Source of the DNA: Pelodera strongyloides
Taxonomy: Eukaryota; Nematoda; Chromadorea; Rhabditida; Rhabditidae
Length of the DNA: 64,000 bases
NCBI GenBank assembly: GCA_036852015.1
Contig: JAANDG010000481.1
Coordinates: forward strand, 1-64,000
Direction: 5' to 3'
A program made the translations under genes and the position numbers. Shown one piece after another: positions 36,401 through 48,100 of this stretch. Position 1 is the stretch's first letter. The number at the start of each line of letters is the position of its first letter. Below the pieces are notes generated by a model. The model made no database searches, was not told the DNA's origin, and saw only the letters and a program-made list of their open reading frames with translations.

Positions 36401-37474
36401 ACAAAGTATCGCGCAAGTTTTGACAATATAAGGCTACTAACAGCGAATAAATGGATAACAATAATAATAAAAAACAGGTGAAAATGAACTACAAAAACTA
36501 AAATATTTGTTTCAACAAATTTTCAGGAATAAAGCAGCATTTTTCTCAATCATAAGGGAAGTTCTATGCAAAAAGGAATGTCTACGAACGTTTTTAGTTA
36601 CTCTAGGGATACATATTTTGACACGACCACGTCGAGAGGACAGAGTAGAATGTCTGAATTTGTACAATGAACGTAAGTGGGGGCCACATTTGCCAGCCAA
36701 TATTTTTCTAAGCATTCTAGCGTCTGCCTTCTTACGACGATTTTCAAGCGTATCAAGCTTCAATAGAGAGTCCCTATCAGAGCTAGATGGTGTATCATTG
36801 TAATTGAGCTCCTACTCCAATTGTTTTATAAATTCGAGGTAGTTTAGCTTTTTGAGCAAGCTCTCCTGTCCTACCTCGGGGAGAAAAGGTAATTTTATGT
36901 AATTTTCGCATTGTGAAGGTTTTCGGCCATACTATCAATAGAAATCATTCAAAAAGGTGCAAATCCTAGTGAACCTATCCCTTTAATGAGTATAATAAAT
37001 AATAAATAAATAATAACCCTGTACAATGATAAGTAAAAAAACAGAAAATAAAGTGAAATTACATTACAGGCACGTAAATTAAGAGGCTTATAATGGGGTT
37101 TGCAAGTATGCCAAAAACCGCGAGTTTTCCTTGCAAGTATCAATTCGCAAAATCGTGTGCTTTTTACACAAATTTACCGTAACTTTGACACGTCCGCATT
37201 ATAGAAAATTCGCCAACAAAGCAAATCATTTGTCGGACAAATGGTCCCGTGGCGATCGGTCGTAAAAACTGCCTGTAGATATGTTCGTGTAGTGCCAAGA
37301 TACGGTAAATTTTTCGATACTTGCAAGGAACGTCGGGCATACTTGCAAACCCCATAAACTACTGGAGCAAAATCTATAAAAATTATGTGGATGCTGCGTT
37401 CTCCTATAACCTAATATCCAAACTATAAACTAACCGGCGAGCATGATGACCAACACGAGGGAGATAGCAGACAT
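33455..37474 (-). CDS. Secreted Cys-rich protein with Thr/Pro/Lys-rich linker, unrecognised
   Basis: Exons, high to low: 37474-37435, 35713-35282, 35150-35015, 34481-34342, 33975-33855, 33548-33455; all phases agree, about 320 aa. MSAISLVLVIMLAG begins a signal peptide. After a short N-terminal part (ENSALAAPNEGC) comes a ~70-residue linker of KPPTTTKKP-like repeats, expected to be disordered and O-glycosylated. The C-terminal ~190 residues contain about 17 cysteines in the order STCGT, VICNQ, NICWST, ACSGC, AGCLNA, SSCYF, PKCSN, HACYKDACLGC, NWCKQ, SGCPNG, ATCFEY, likely disulfide-bonded. This is the layout of mucin-like or matrix/cuticle proteins, but I recognise no family. The third exon starts 25 bp downstream of a MITE-free acceptor; its donor lies 25 bp from the MITE at 34601. 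ORFs overlapping 34116-34341 are intronic. Confidence 0.75.
34601..34989. mobile_element. 389-bp TTAA MITE (AGGGACAGGCCCATC family), copy 1
   Basis: TTAA at 34597-34600 and 34990-34993. Ends AGGGACAGGCCCATC / GATGGGCCTGTCCCT. Inner arms TATGGTATACA-type and AACTAAATTTCAC pair. A close copy is at 38067-38456. It ends 21 bp from a splice donor of the secreted-protein gene. Confidence 0.9.
36078..36982. mobile_element. 905-bp TTAA element with long inverted repeats
   Basis: TTAA at 36074-36077 and 36983-36986. Ends ATGGATAGGTTCACC / complement AGGGATAGGTTCACT. Inner inverted arms (CTACCTCGAATTTATAAAAC and the CTCCCCGA/TCGGGGAG region) extend to about 36240 and 36810. The ~560-bp centre has no convincing ORF. 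In the first intron of the secreted-protein gene. Confidence 0.8.
37093..37357. mobile_element. Palindromic element (ATGGGGTTTGCAAGTATGCC ends)
   Basis: Terminal 20-bp inverted repeats are almost perfect. The centre pairs poorly. A related end (ATGGGGTTTGAGTATGCC) occurs near 18061. Also in the first intron of the secreted-protein gene. Confidence 0.7.
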
Positions 37475-37746
37475 GCAAAAGCGTAACACTGTTCTCGAGA
37501 TCGAAATTACGGCTAGCTGAAGAAAACCTAAAAAGGGATAAACCAGCTCACGAAAAAGTGTTTTTCTGCTCGGTTCAACAAAAAAAAAACATGTTGCAAA
37601 ACGCTATACGATTTTTGATTGTTGCGTTTTTCTTTGTGGTGAACATGATGTCAACCAAACGTGGTGGAATTTTATACATTGGACCGACATTCCAGAAAAG
37701 GGTACAAATATAATAATGTGGTTGCATAAATACACATTATATGTAA

Positions 37747-37912
37747 AAGCGAAATACTGGCCGGTTTTTGAAACGCATCGTGGACAACTGAATTCTTACG
37801 TATTTATGCTAATTTGCTCGAGGTTAACTCGATTTTTTATCCTAATTTATGCACATTTGCATAAGGGTGCTGGTGTGCTCGCTGTGTTTCAAAAACCGGC
37901 CGGTATTTCGCT
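37747..37912. mobile_element. TTAA MITE of the GCGAAATACYGG family
   Basis: Ends GCGAAATACTGGCCGG / CCGGCCGGTATTTCGC. TTAA is intact on the right (37913-37916) and mutated on the left. Same family as 13312 and 61370. Lies upstream of the secreted-protein gene. Confidence 0.8.
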
Positions 37913-38054
37913 TTAAAGGAAACTCCAGTTGGGTGCGAAACAAATTAGTGTTAGTGACGTTGTTAGTTCTGCACCATAGGAACCATCCCACAGAATATCC
38001 CTTAGCTTATACTAATATTATACTTAGCGTATCCCTTAGACCCTTATTAGCTGA

Positions 38055-38677
38055 GGGCGCGTTTAAAGGGACAGGCCCATCAAAATAAACCTACATTTAC
38101 GATACGTCCATAGTGACTATCAAGCATTTTTATTACAATATATACAAACTAAATTTCACATTTATTTGCCATTGAAAACTTTTTTCCGATGCGCTCTGCT
38201 CAAATGTATACCGTAGAGCCGCAAATATCCTTGTCGTCAATGCAAATTTATCGTGAAATTATAATGCGATTAAAATTTGTATATATAGCTTTGAAATCTG
38301 CAATTTTATGGTATACATTTGAGCAGGGCGCATTGGAAAAAAAGTTGTCTAGGGCGAATAATGGTGAAATTTAGTTTGTATATGTTGTAATGAAAATGCT
38401 TGATAGTCATTATGAACGTATCGTAAATGTAGGTTTATTTTGATGGGCCTGTCCCTTTAAGATGGCCGAAAGAAAGTAAAAAAAGGCGTTTTCGGCCGGT
38501 TCAGGCTGGCCGAAAAGAAAATTTTTAATACTAAGGGAAAATGAAAAAATACAGTAATTTTTTTCGGGTTTTGTCTGTCTCTTATTTTTGCATTGTCTTT
38601 CAAAAGTTTTCCTTTCGTACATCCTGAACGGCCGAAAATGGATATTTTTCTTTATTTCGGCCATCTTAAACGCGCCC
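38055..38677. mobile_element. Harbinger-like MITE split by a TTAA MITE
   Basis: Outer ends GGGCGCGTTTAAGATGGCC / GGCCATCTTAAACGCGCCC become contiguous only when the 390-bp element at 38067-38456 is removed at its TTAA. Flanks TGA (left) and TAA (right) fit a 3-bp Harbinger-type duplication with one mutation. Confidence 0.8.
38067..38456. mobile_element. 390-bp TTAA MITE (AGGGACAGGCCCATC family), copy 2
   Basis: Close copy of 34601-34989. It is inserted exactly in the TTAA of the left terminal repeat of the Harbinger-like MITE. TTAA is duplicated at 38063-38066 and 38457-38460. Confidence 0.92.
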
Positions 38678-38901
38678 TAATAGTTATATACCTAGCATTA
38701 GCATGTTTCGTCACATATCAAACACGTTTTTTATGGGTGTTATGCAATTGGACACTCTCATTAGTACGAATAATTGTAGAATTAGCATATTTCAACCGAA
38801 TAATTAGAATAGAATGCGAATACCCTAAATTAGAATGCAAATTAAAATCTCACCGAACGGTGATTTTATTCCACATAGTTTGCGTGGTTTTCTACTCATT
38901 A

Positions 38902-39047
38902 GGCCGTATTCTCGGGTCGACGGAAATGTTCCGTTGGGGAACTCATTCGTATTGCAAATTTTTCCTCCAGGTAGTCTAGATAGTCGAGAAATTTGCATAC
39001 AAATGAGTTCCCAAACGGAAAATTTCCGTCGAGCCGAGAATACGGGC
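38902..39047. mobile_element. Short palindromic MITE, GGCCGTATTCTCGG ends
   Basis: Ends GGCCGTATTCTCGGGTCGAC and complement; the arms also pair through AACTCATT. Ends about 135 bp before the UGGT start codon, so it lies in the UGGT promoter or 5' region. Confidence 0.7.
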
Positions 39048-39181
39048 TATTATTGGTTTTGTATACATCTACAGAACCACCAAAAATTCATAATCTTAGT
39101 ATATTATAGCCTACTGTGTACAGCGTCCTGTATCTTTATTGAATCAAATAACATTGTACAGTATCCAATATATTGTTCAGG

Positions 39182-42100
39182 ATGTCACCCGCTTCCGTTC
39201 TCTTTCTTCTCTTATGGATGGTAAATGTCCACTCAGCACACGATGTCGTTGTCCAAATGCAAGCAAATTGGGCGGAGACTTCAATCTTAGCAGAAGCCAG
39301 GTAACTATACTCTTTTTGAATTTTGAAGAAGGGGCTAAGCGGACTTGAACCCGATCGGTTGAAGTCGCAGGCTAACTCTGACCCCCGCTAACATCTCCTA
39401 TTAGTAATTAAAGTATTTTAAAATTCTCCAACATCATAGCTGTATCTGAATTGTGTTGTGTGTACTCGCATGTATCAGTAACTGTCGAGGCTATCCTACT
39501 TACTATAGGTGTAATTTGAAGAACTATACGTTTCAGTGAATTTTTCCGACACCAAGGCCCAGTTGAGCACCACCTATTTCTCTCAAAGCTTTCGGTACAC
39601 AGCCATATTACATTCAGTAGGTTAATTCAAGTTATCCATCGCTGGACAGCTGAGTAGGTCGACATCTTGAACAATGTTCTTGATTGGCGCAATATAAGTT
39701 GTTTTTGTTAAATTCCGATTAACGTGTGCGTAATAATCAAGTACAGTAGTCAAGAATTTGTTTCACAAAACATGTGTCAAATTGCTTTAAATTTAGCCAC
39801 GGCCAAAGAAGAATATGAAATGGTGAAGTCTATCGCCAGTAATATTCTCGACGAGGAAGACAAGAATATTCTCGATCTGGCACTTTCTACTAGATATTTT
39901 GCGCCGGCAATTTCCTCATTCCAAAAGGTTTTAGCTTTTGCCTGGTGTTTTGAATTATGTTATTGAGTCTTACTGCTTTAAATCATCTTTATTCAGCCAA
40001 TACCGACGACTTTTATGATTTTTCTGCTGCAAAACTAAACCAATAACCAAATTAGTAGCGACATAGCACACACATATAATAGTCTAAGGCAATTGCACCG
40101 TATTTAATTGCATTCAGCAAGCCTCGTCACATCCTGTGAACTGTGATTCATTCTTTGTATTTAATGGAAGCGCCGAATGTTCTACAAGACAACTGCAGGA
40201 ATTGTTAGAAAGAAATGGGTAAGTTCACCTAAACCGAACCTAATTTACCTAAGGTGCTAAGAAATTCATATATATACTACAAAGCGAAATTTGGCGTAGT
40301 CACCGAGCAAAGTAGGAGGAGCAGTTGAACGAAAAATGTGCACTTGCAATCCGCCCACCACTGGCACACCTCTCGCGTACTTTCCGCGCTCCTTCTCCCG
40401 CGTTTCCCTACTTGGGATGAACGGTAAAAAAAAATCATTTTACTTCTTTCCCTTTTCAGGACAACCAGAGTGAACATTTTCGGTTTGTTGGGATCTCCTT
40501 CATTGAATAAATTCTATGAAATTTATGCGAAAAACAGCCACGGCAAACATGCCGACATTGCCTTTTATCCGATTTCCAAGGTATTTTACAGTGAATATTT
40601 CGGGTTGTCTGCTAGAAGTAGGGATTTCTCATTCGCATAACATACCTCTATTGTACGACTTTGTTTCGTTTCATTTTGTTCAAAGATATATAATTTATTT
40701 TTTTAGACAAGTACCATCACAGGCAGGAGACTTCAACTATCTGGCTATGGTGTAGAATTGTTGAGCAAGAACACCGAGTACAATGCACAAAATGTGGCAC
40801 AAAATGAGAAAGTGAGAATTTTTACATGCTGTGCGTCTGGTCGTTTTTTGTCGACGACAACACAAATATGAATGGTAAAATTGAAGAATACTACCCCACT
40901 GAAGAATACTACCCAAATTTGAAATATACTACCCCACATGTATGGGGGTAGCATTTTGTAACATGCAAAGTACTACCCCACCATTGAAGAACACTACCTC
41001 TTTTAACATTTTACTACCCCAGTCAAGGGGGTAGTAAATTGTAAGAAAGGGGTAGTGTTCTTCAATGGTGGGGTAGTGTTCTTCTATAGAGGGGTAGGGT
41101 TCTTCAATGGCGGGGTAGCGATCTTCAAACCATAGTTAATCTTGAATTACGCTACCCCCTACATGTGAAAATACTACCCCCTTCTTACAAAATATTACCC
41201 CCACCCATTGGCTTTCACTACCCCGTGGGAAAAATCACAAAATACTACCCCCACCAATTGAATATGGCTACCCCACAATTGAATATGACTACCCCAGCAT
41301 TGAATATGACTACCCCACCAATTGAATATGACTACCCCACTAGAAAGGGGTAGTATTTTGTAAAGATAGGGGGGTAGTATTTTACAAAATGGGGGTATTA
41401 TTTTGCATGGGGTAATATTTTTCAAAAAGGGGTAATGTTCTTCAATCCAGGGGGTAGTGTTCTTCAATTCTATCAATATGAATCTTGTTTCTCCAAATTT
41501 TTTATTCTCTAGGAGGTCCCTAGCGGAGAAATCGACATAACGCGACGGTTCCCGATCCTAACAGAAAATCAGGTACATATCGGTTCTTTCTCTGTGATAG
41601 GGTCTTCAATACGCGATTAAACGGCAAGTTTTTGAAATTTTTGATGAACAACTGCCCAAAGGTTGTATGCAAATTAGTGTAACTTGACTAGAAATGGCGC
41701 AGTATTGCGCAGTTATTTGTATACATTACATGGGAATAGTACTGCATCCATCATATGTTTCAAAAACCGGATGTTAATCACTTTAAGCGGCGCACGTCAT
41801 GTGTTTCTATTCTCCATTTAGACTGTAGACCTCGGGTTCAAGCTCAGTTCCTTGGTTCTTCGTTCCCTAGATCCTCTGGAAACTTTCGCGGAGCTTTCTG
41901 GGAACCTTCCTTATTATCTTCTAAATATTTCGTCAGAAGTGCTGACTTCGGAATTAAACGACTCACTGCGAAGTGTCCAAGAACACCTCAAATACAAGGT
42001 GAGATATGTTTCTGTCAGGTTTTACCGGAAAATATTACCAAAATTGCTTTGGCAAAGTGTGTATGAGTTTCAAAAGCAGTTCCAAATAAGTTTTTGGCTT

Positions 42101-45100
42101 TTTATGTGCTTGAAAATAGGTAATCAATAAAAAAGAAGGTCTAAAGTGTGCCTTCGTGAGAAATTTGTTCGTGACCCTATAAAGCTTCTTTTGTAATGCA
42201 TTCGAAGGACACCAAGTATACTATAGAAAGACTATTTTAGGTGTCACTCGGTGAATCGTTTTTGCTTTTAAATGGAATCCACATTGACAAGTACTCGGAT
42301 AATGTATTCAAGTTGCTGCAAATAATACAGAAAGAAATGAAGCTGATGCGACGTCTGGCTCTCTTTGGTATTACGGTAGATTTTTTCTGGACATTGCATC
42401 ATTTAGGGCGACTACAGTAGTCTGGCGACTCACGACTATACTTGTCCTGCCGCACCAGCAAATGGCACCGTGGAAACGGTCGTACCACATCTATATGACA
42501 TTTTTCCGTAGCAGTTCTTTTCACCATGCTTCTTATAGTTAAAGGGTCAGGCCCATTTCAAATTACCCCTATTTTTGATGACTCCATCGGATTCTCCGTT
42601 TGAAATATAGTAGGCTGAATTTTTTTCCAATTTTCAGTCGCAAAATTCACGCAGTATTCAGCAATTTACCATGGCCAGTCATACCCAACTATATATCGCA
42701 GATGTCACGCCCCTCCGCCCTAATTGGGCAATATTCTCTATTGGCCAATCAGCGCGGATGAGCGTGACAAATGCGATTGATTGTTGTGTATGACAGGCCA
42801 TGGTAAATTGCTGAAAACTGCGTTAATATTGCGACTGAAAATTGGAAAGAAAATGCAGCCTACTATAATTGAAACGGAGAATCCGATGGAGTCATCTAAA
42901 ATAGTGGTAATTTGAAATGGGCCTGACCCTTTAAAGCAATTTTATAGAGTGAAAAACTGCCAAGACTTGCCGCGGCAACAAAGGAGTTTGATGCTGATTT
43001 CGGCATTGACTACCGTCCAGCGGAGCCAATTGTGAGATTTGTCATGCTACCTTTTCATATGTTCCATCTTTATGCAATGTGGGTGTTAGACATTGTGATT
43101 AAGATACCACGTCACATTACCGTAGTCTTTATCATTAATTTGCGAGACAACTCTTTTTTCCTGTTTTGCTTTGTAGTTGTAGTTTATTTTGTAATGAAGA
43201 ACTCTAACAACGGAAGACCTTGTTATGATTACTAGGAGTTCTGGAGATTACCAATTTGCAAATAAAAAGATAATTATAAGCAGTCTCACTTATCTCTTTA
43301 TTTCAGTGCGTAAATGATTTGGAAAAGGACGCGGCGGACACGCTAGCTGCAGTGGCACAGAAATACTACTCGGGGAGGCTATCTCAGGCCGCGCTCAATC
43401 TTTTCAATATGGTGAATGGGTTCTATTAATTCTTGCATTTAGTTACTGTAATATTTATGATATTTTATGTTTTAATGAGCTTTAGAATCGCTGTACCAAT
43501 TGGTAGATGTGACTTATTTTGGTAACAACGAATAATTAACCCCTCCTTTTAGATCTTGATTGTGAATCCCACAGACAGGAGGACCAGAACGGTTGTAGAA
43601 TTGGCGCTCAAGAAACTGAAAAATCCACGGCAATTTAGGCAGGTTCCCGGTTAAAACCTAAACCTGGCATTAGGTATATCCAAGGCCTCTGTTTGTGTGT
43701 GCGTTGGCGTCTGAGTGTGCGTGTGTGGGTGGGTGGGCATATGTGCGTGTGTGCTAGTGTACTCGCCTGTGCGGGTGTGTTTCTGCTTGGTTTAATTTCC
43801 TCTTTTCAGTATTCGGCTCGGTGTGATCTTTGCAGTCGACGTGGATGACACTGTAACAGGATATGATGATGTTCGTGTATCAGTTCTGAACATGCACAAC
43901 TTTATTGCAAAGAAATATGACGAGGCGACATCTTTGGAGTCGCTCTACGGCCTGTATGGGAGCGTGGAGAAGGATGGAAACCTCACTGCCAGAGACGTCA
44001 TCACCTACTTCAAGGAGAACTATGCACACGATGTTGGTTTACTCTTGCATTTATTTCATGAATGGTATATTTAGGTGAAGCGGATGAAGTACAAGAGAGA
44101 TCTCTGTCTGTCGTGCACAATGCATAACTTTGCAGCACAAAGGGGCAGATGTACACGTTTGGTTTGCGCGCATGTGGCGCGTATGGCGTATGGCGCACTT
44201 TTAGCGTTGAATAGCACACATTGTGCGGGCAGGCAGGTTCGCTCTTCTATGATAAGTATTGCAGCCTGAAATTGTGTTCGGCAAAAATTCGATGTATTCA
44301 CGCGGGAGGAATGCCTTTGGACAATTTTTGCAAGCAAGTGGCTTGGGACAAAATTTGGGAGTGCTTTTCAATGGAAAGATTTTGGACGACGAATTGGTAG
44401 GGAGTTATTTATGTAGTAGAATGTCTTACAACAAATGAACAACAAAAATTGAAGATTTCGTAGACCTTTGCCCGAAATTGGAATACGACTTGTCGTTGTA
44501 GGTTGAAGACCGTATAAATAGGCGTGGGAATTATATATATGTTGACCGCATAAATTCCAGTTCGACAACCCAAAGAAATTGGACCAACAGTTGATGAAAT
44601 TGGCCGTGCAAGACTTTGAGTCCATAATGGGAACATTTTTCCAAGGGGAACTTGAGGTATGCTTTGAAGCGAGTTGATGGGTTGGGGATTTGGTGTGTGT
44701 GTGTGTGTGTGTGTATGTGCATGTTTGTGTGTGTGTCACGTAAGTCACGCCTAAGTTTAAGCCTAAGTTTATTTCAGGACACCTCCAATGTGACCCAATG
44801 GCTCTTGACTCGGGAAGGAATCCTCCCTCGAATCAACAAAAAATTGATGAAAAGCCCAGAAACTGACGATTTCGTTGACTTTGCTTCTGCTGATTGTTCT
44901 CCTTCTTCGCTGAAAAAGTTTGAAGAATTCTCAAAAGAGCAAATGGCGCTTTGCATTCTTAAAACGGCCAAGTATCTTGCCAGGTTTGTGATTTGCCATT
45001 TTGCGTGAAATTGTGCTGAAAAAGCACTTTACCACCTTGTTCCATTATAGATCGTTTATGAAACGTTTTTCGCCCTGTGAATGTTCTGCGGAAAATGCGA

Positions 45101-48100
45101 CAAATGATGATGATGATGATTCACCACTGAAAGACATAAAGTCAAAAGCAAAAATACAAATATTCAAAGCTAAAAAGAAGTTCAAAGAGACGTCAATGTT
45201 TTGTATCACGGACTGGGGTGTTTCATAAAGTTAAGAATACTAAAATTAATATCACAGAGGAGATCAAGAAAGCACAAGACCAATAACCGTGTGGGTTGTG
45301 GCGGATGTTGAATCAAGAGAAGGGCGTCAACACTTTTCTTCCTTCATCCGACGCCTCAAATACAGTAATAATGTTCGGGTGGGTTACTTATTTTACGTCG
45401 CTTTATTGTGCTTTTAAGACGTAGTGACCAAACAAATAAAGAGAATGCTTTATAGGCTCACGGTTGCAAATTTGTTCATGATGTTTCAACAATGTACCAA
45501 GTGAGTTAATAATTTCAGGTAGCACTGATTTTCAACATCCAAGAAGTCGCCGCATCTTGTACCACGAAGAGTATTTCATCTGTAGCTTTGGCTGCCATCA
45601 AGACTCTCTCTTCGACGCATGCCAAACAATTTATCAGCAAATTGTTGAAGGTGTGGGAACATGAACGATTTGTCCTTTGAACCTATTTGTTGGAAGAATT
45701 CCAAAGGATTACCTGGGTATTACCGGGTACTTTCGTATAATTTTCTTTTTTTCACACTTTTGGTTCTTTCTCATAGTTTGCTTTTAGTTCTTTACCAGTT
45801 ATACTTTTGGTTTATTACAGGAAGATAACCTGAAACGCGACTGGAGGGATCTACTTCCTCACGGTGTCGATCCTGCTATTATCGAGAAAATTTTGACCGA
45901 AACTTATATTTGTGAAGAGTTAAAGATTCACAGTGAATTCTCCGTGAAAAGCTTGGGCCTAAAGCGCGGAGAGTCTGGTTTGGTGGTGAATGGTCGGAAG
46001 ATTGGACCCTTTGAGAAAGCACTATTGGAAGAAGACGTTGCCCTTTTGGAGAAGATTGAGCTTCTGCGAGGAGCCAAGGTGATTCCGCTCACTAATTGCA
46101 GAATTACACGTAAATGTAAAAGACTTCATGTCGTAAGTGTAATAACTAATAACGAATTAGAAGACTAGTTTACGGTTATGTATTGTATATCATAAGGGGA
46201 TTGCTCATGAAATCATACTCTTACCTTAGATGCCTTAGAATCCAGCTTCAGCAGCTTGAGCACGTTGCCTGGATCCCATGCTTCCAGAATTACTATATTT
46301 TTGCAATAATTATAGATTTGTTATAGCTAAGCAGGTTATCCTCAGGATCTCGCAAAGTCATTGGAAAAGAGAGAAGGAGGCAGTAAGACGACGTCTAGGG
46401 ATCCGGTAGACCTCTCCGATCAAGTATTTGCCTCACACGCACTGATAAAGCGATATGCTGAACAACGCACATCGTTATCTATTCCCGATGGAATGAAGGG
46501 TACGGTAACTATCCCACCAAGCAAGAAAGCGGAAGATGTCTTCAACGTCCAGGCGATTGTGGATCCGTTGAGCAAGTGGGTGGACCTATAACCATGCAAT
46601 CTGAGCAAACCTACCTATGGCAGGCAATATTGTGTTTAATTATTGTGAACATACTATTATTGTTGTGGACACAATGTATGGACAGTTGATCTTGACAGTA
46701 GAGTTTGACATATATTACAGCATTCTAAAGGTGAAACCACTCATGTGAAATCCGAACTTTTTCTTTAGAAACGGTCAGCACGTTGTCGCTTTGGTACACC
46801 TGTTGAAAAAGGTTCTGAACACGAAGGTCACAATTATCTTCAATCCGCAACAGAAAATGAAGGAGTTTAAGAATAGGCGGCTTTATCAACTGGTTGTAGC
46901 CCATAAACTCAGCTTTGATGAAAGTGGAAAGGTAAGCCATTATTTTTACCAGAGTGCATACATCTAGTACACGACAACGACCCATGGTCCTCTAAATTTC
47001 GGTCCGTATCTATAGGAAGGCTTGTTCCAGGTTTCTTCAGTTTTCCATGGTTTAGGTATCTCCCTTGAAAGCCCGCTTCCCCAATCTTCCTCAAGATGAG
47101 CTGCTCACCCTGACTGTTTTGTCCCCATCAACATGGCTGACTGAGGCTTCGGGAGCCAAGTATGACCTGGATAACATTGTGCTCAGCTCCGCAACCGAAG
47201 ACGTGCTGGCTAACTTTACACTCCAAAACCTTATCGTAGAGGGACACTGCATTGACGAGGTGAACTTATTTATAGATTTGCAATCATGAATATTATAGGG
47301 TGAATCTTGCCTTAGGTCGTGCACTCACACACTTACGGATTTATGCAAATCCAGAGCTGATGAATTTACTTTACTTGTAGTTTTACTGATTTATTTTACA
47401 GAATGGCCGTCCCACGCGAGGACTTCAGTTCGACGTGCGAAATGCGGAAAACCGTACGATGCACGACACGATAGTTATGGAGAATCTTGGATACTTTCAG
47501 TTAAAGGTTCGTGAAAGTGGTGTTCCTACCTTTTAGCATGGCTCACGGCTTGATCTTTCATTTATCTTTACTCCATTATTAATTGCCTAGTGCTTAAGAA
47601 GATAAGAGCCATTTATTTTTACGTTAAGGCCAATCCGGGGCCGTGGGTACTGAAGCTCCGCAAGGGCAGATCTACTGAATTGTTTGATATCAAATCCGCC
47701 AAATCAGCTGCAAACGCTGCAAAACTTGACGGGGAAGGTCATGTAAACGTGGTGGTCGACTCGTTTACAGGTCAGACGTAAAACTTTTCATAGAAGTTGT
47801 GCGTAACATTGAGGCTGAATTGAATAGTATAAAATGAAACGAGTTTGTTCAATGATACTGTAATTGTACATATTACTTTCGTAATAGACCTAAGCGACTT
47901 ATAGTAAGTAAACGTTTGAATATTGTTATTACGCTTTTACTTACAGGTTCATCCATGCACCTGCAAGTGCATAAAAAGATAGGACGAGAGGAAGAGCCGC
48001 TTTTGGTCCCGGAGAAGACACACCAAAAGTTGTGGAGGAAAATGAAGCAATTTGTTGGAAATTGTGGGCTTTTATTTGATTTAATGTATGCTATTGATCG

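Noticed and set aside
39330..39392. tRNA-like sequence on the minus strand with GGGTTCAAGTCC
   Set aside because: The T-arm has only two pairs and no anticodon arm forms; at most a SINE or tRNA remnant in a UGGT intron.
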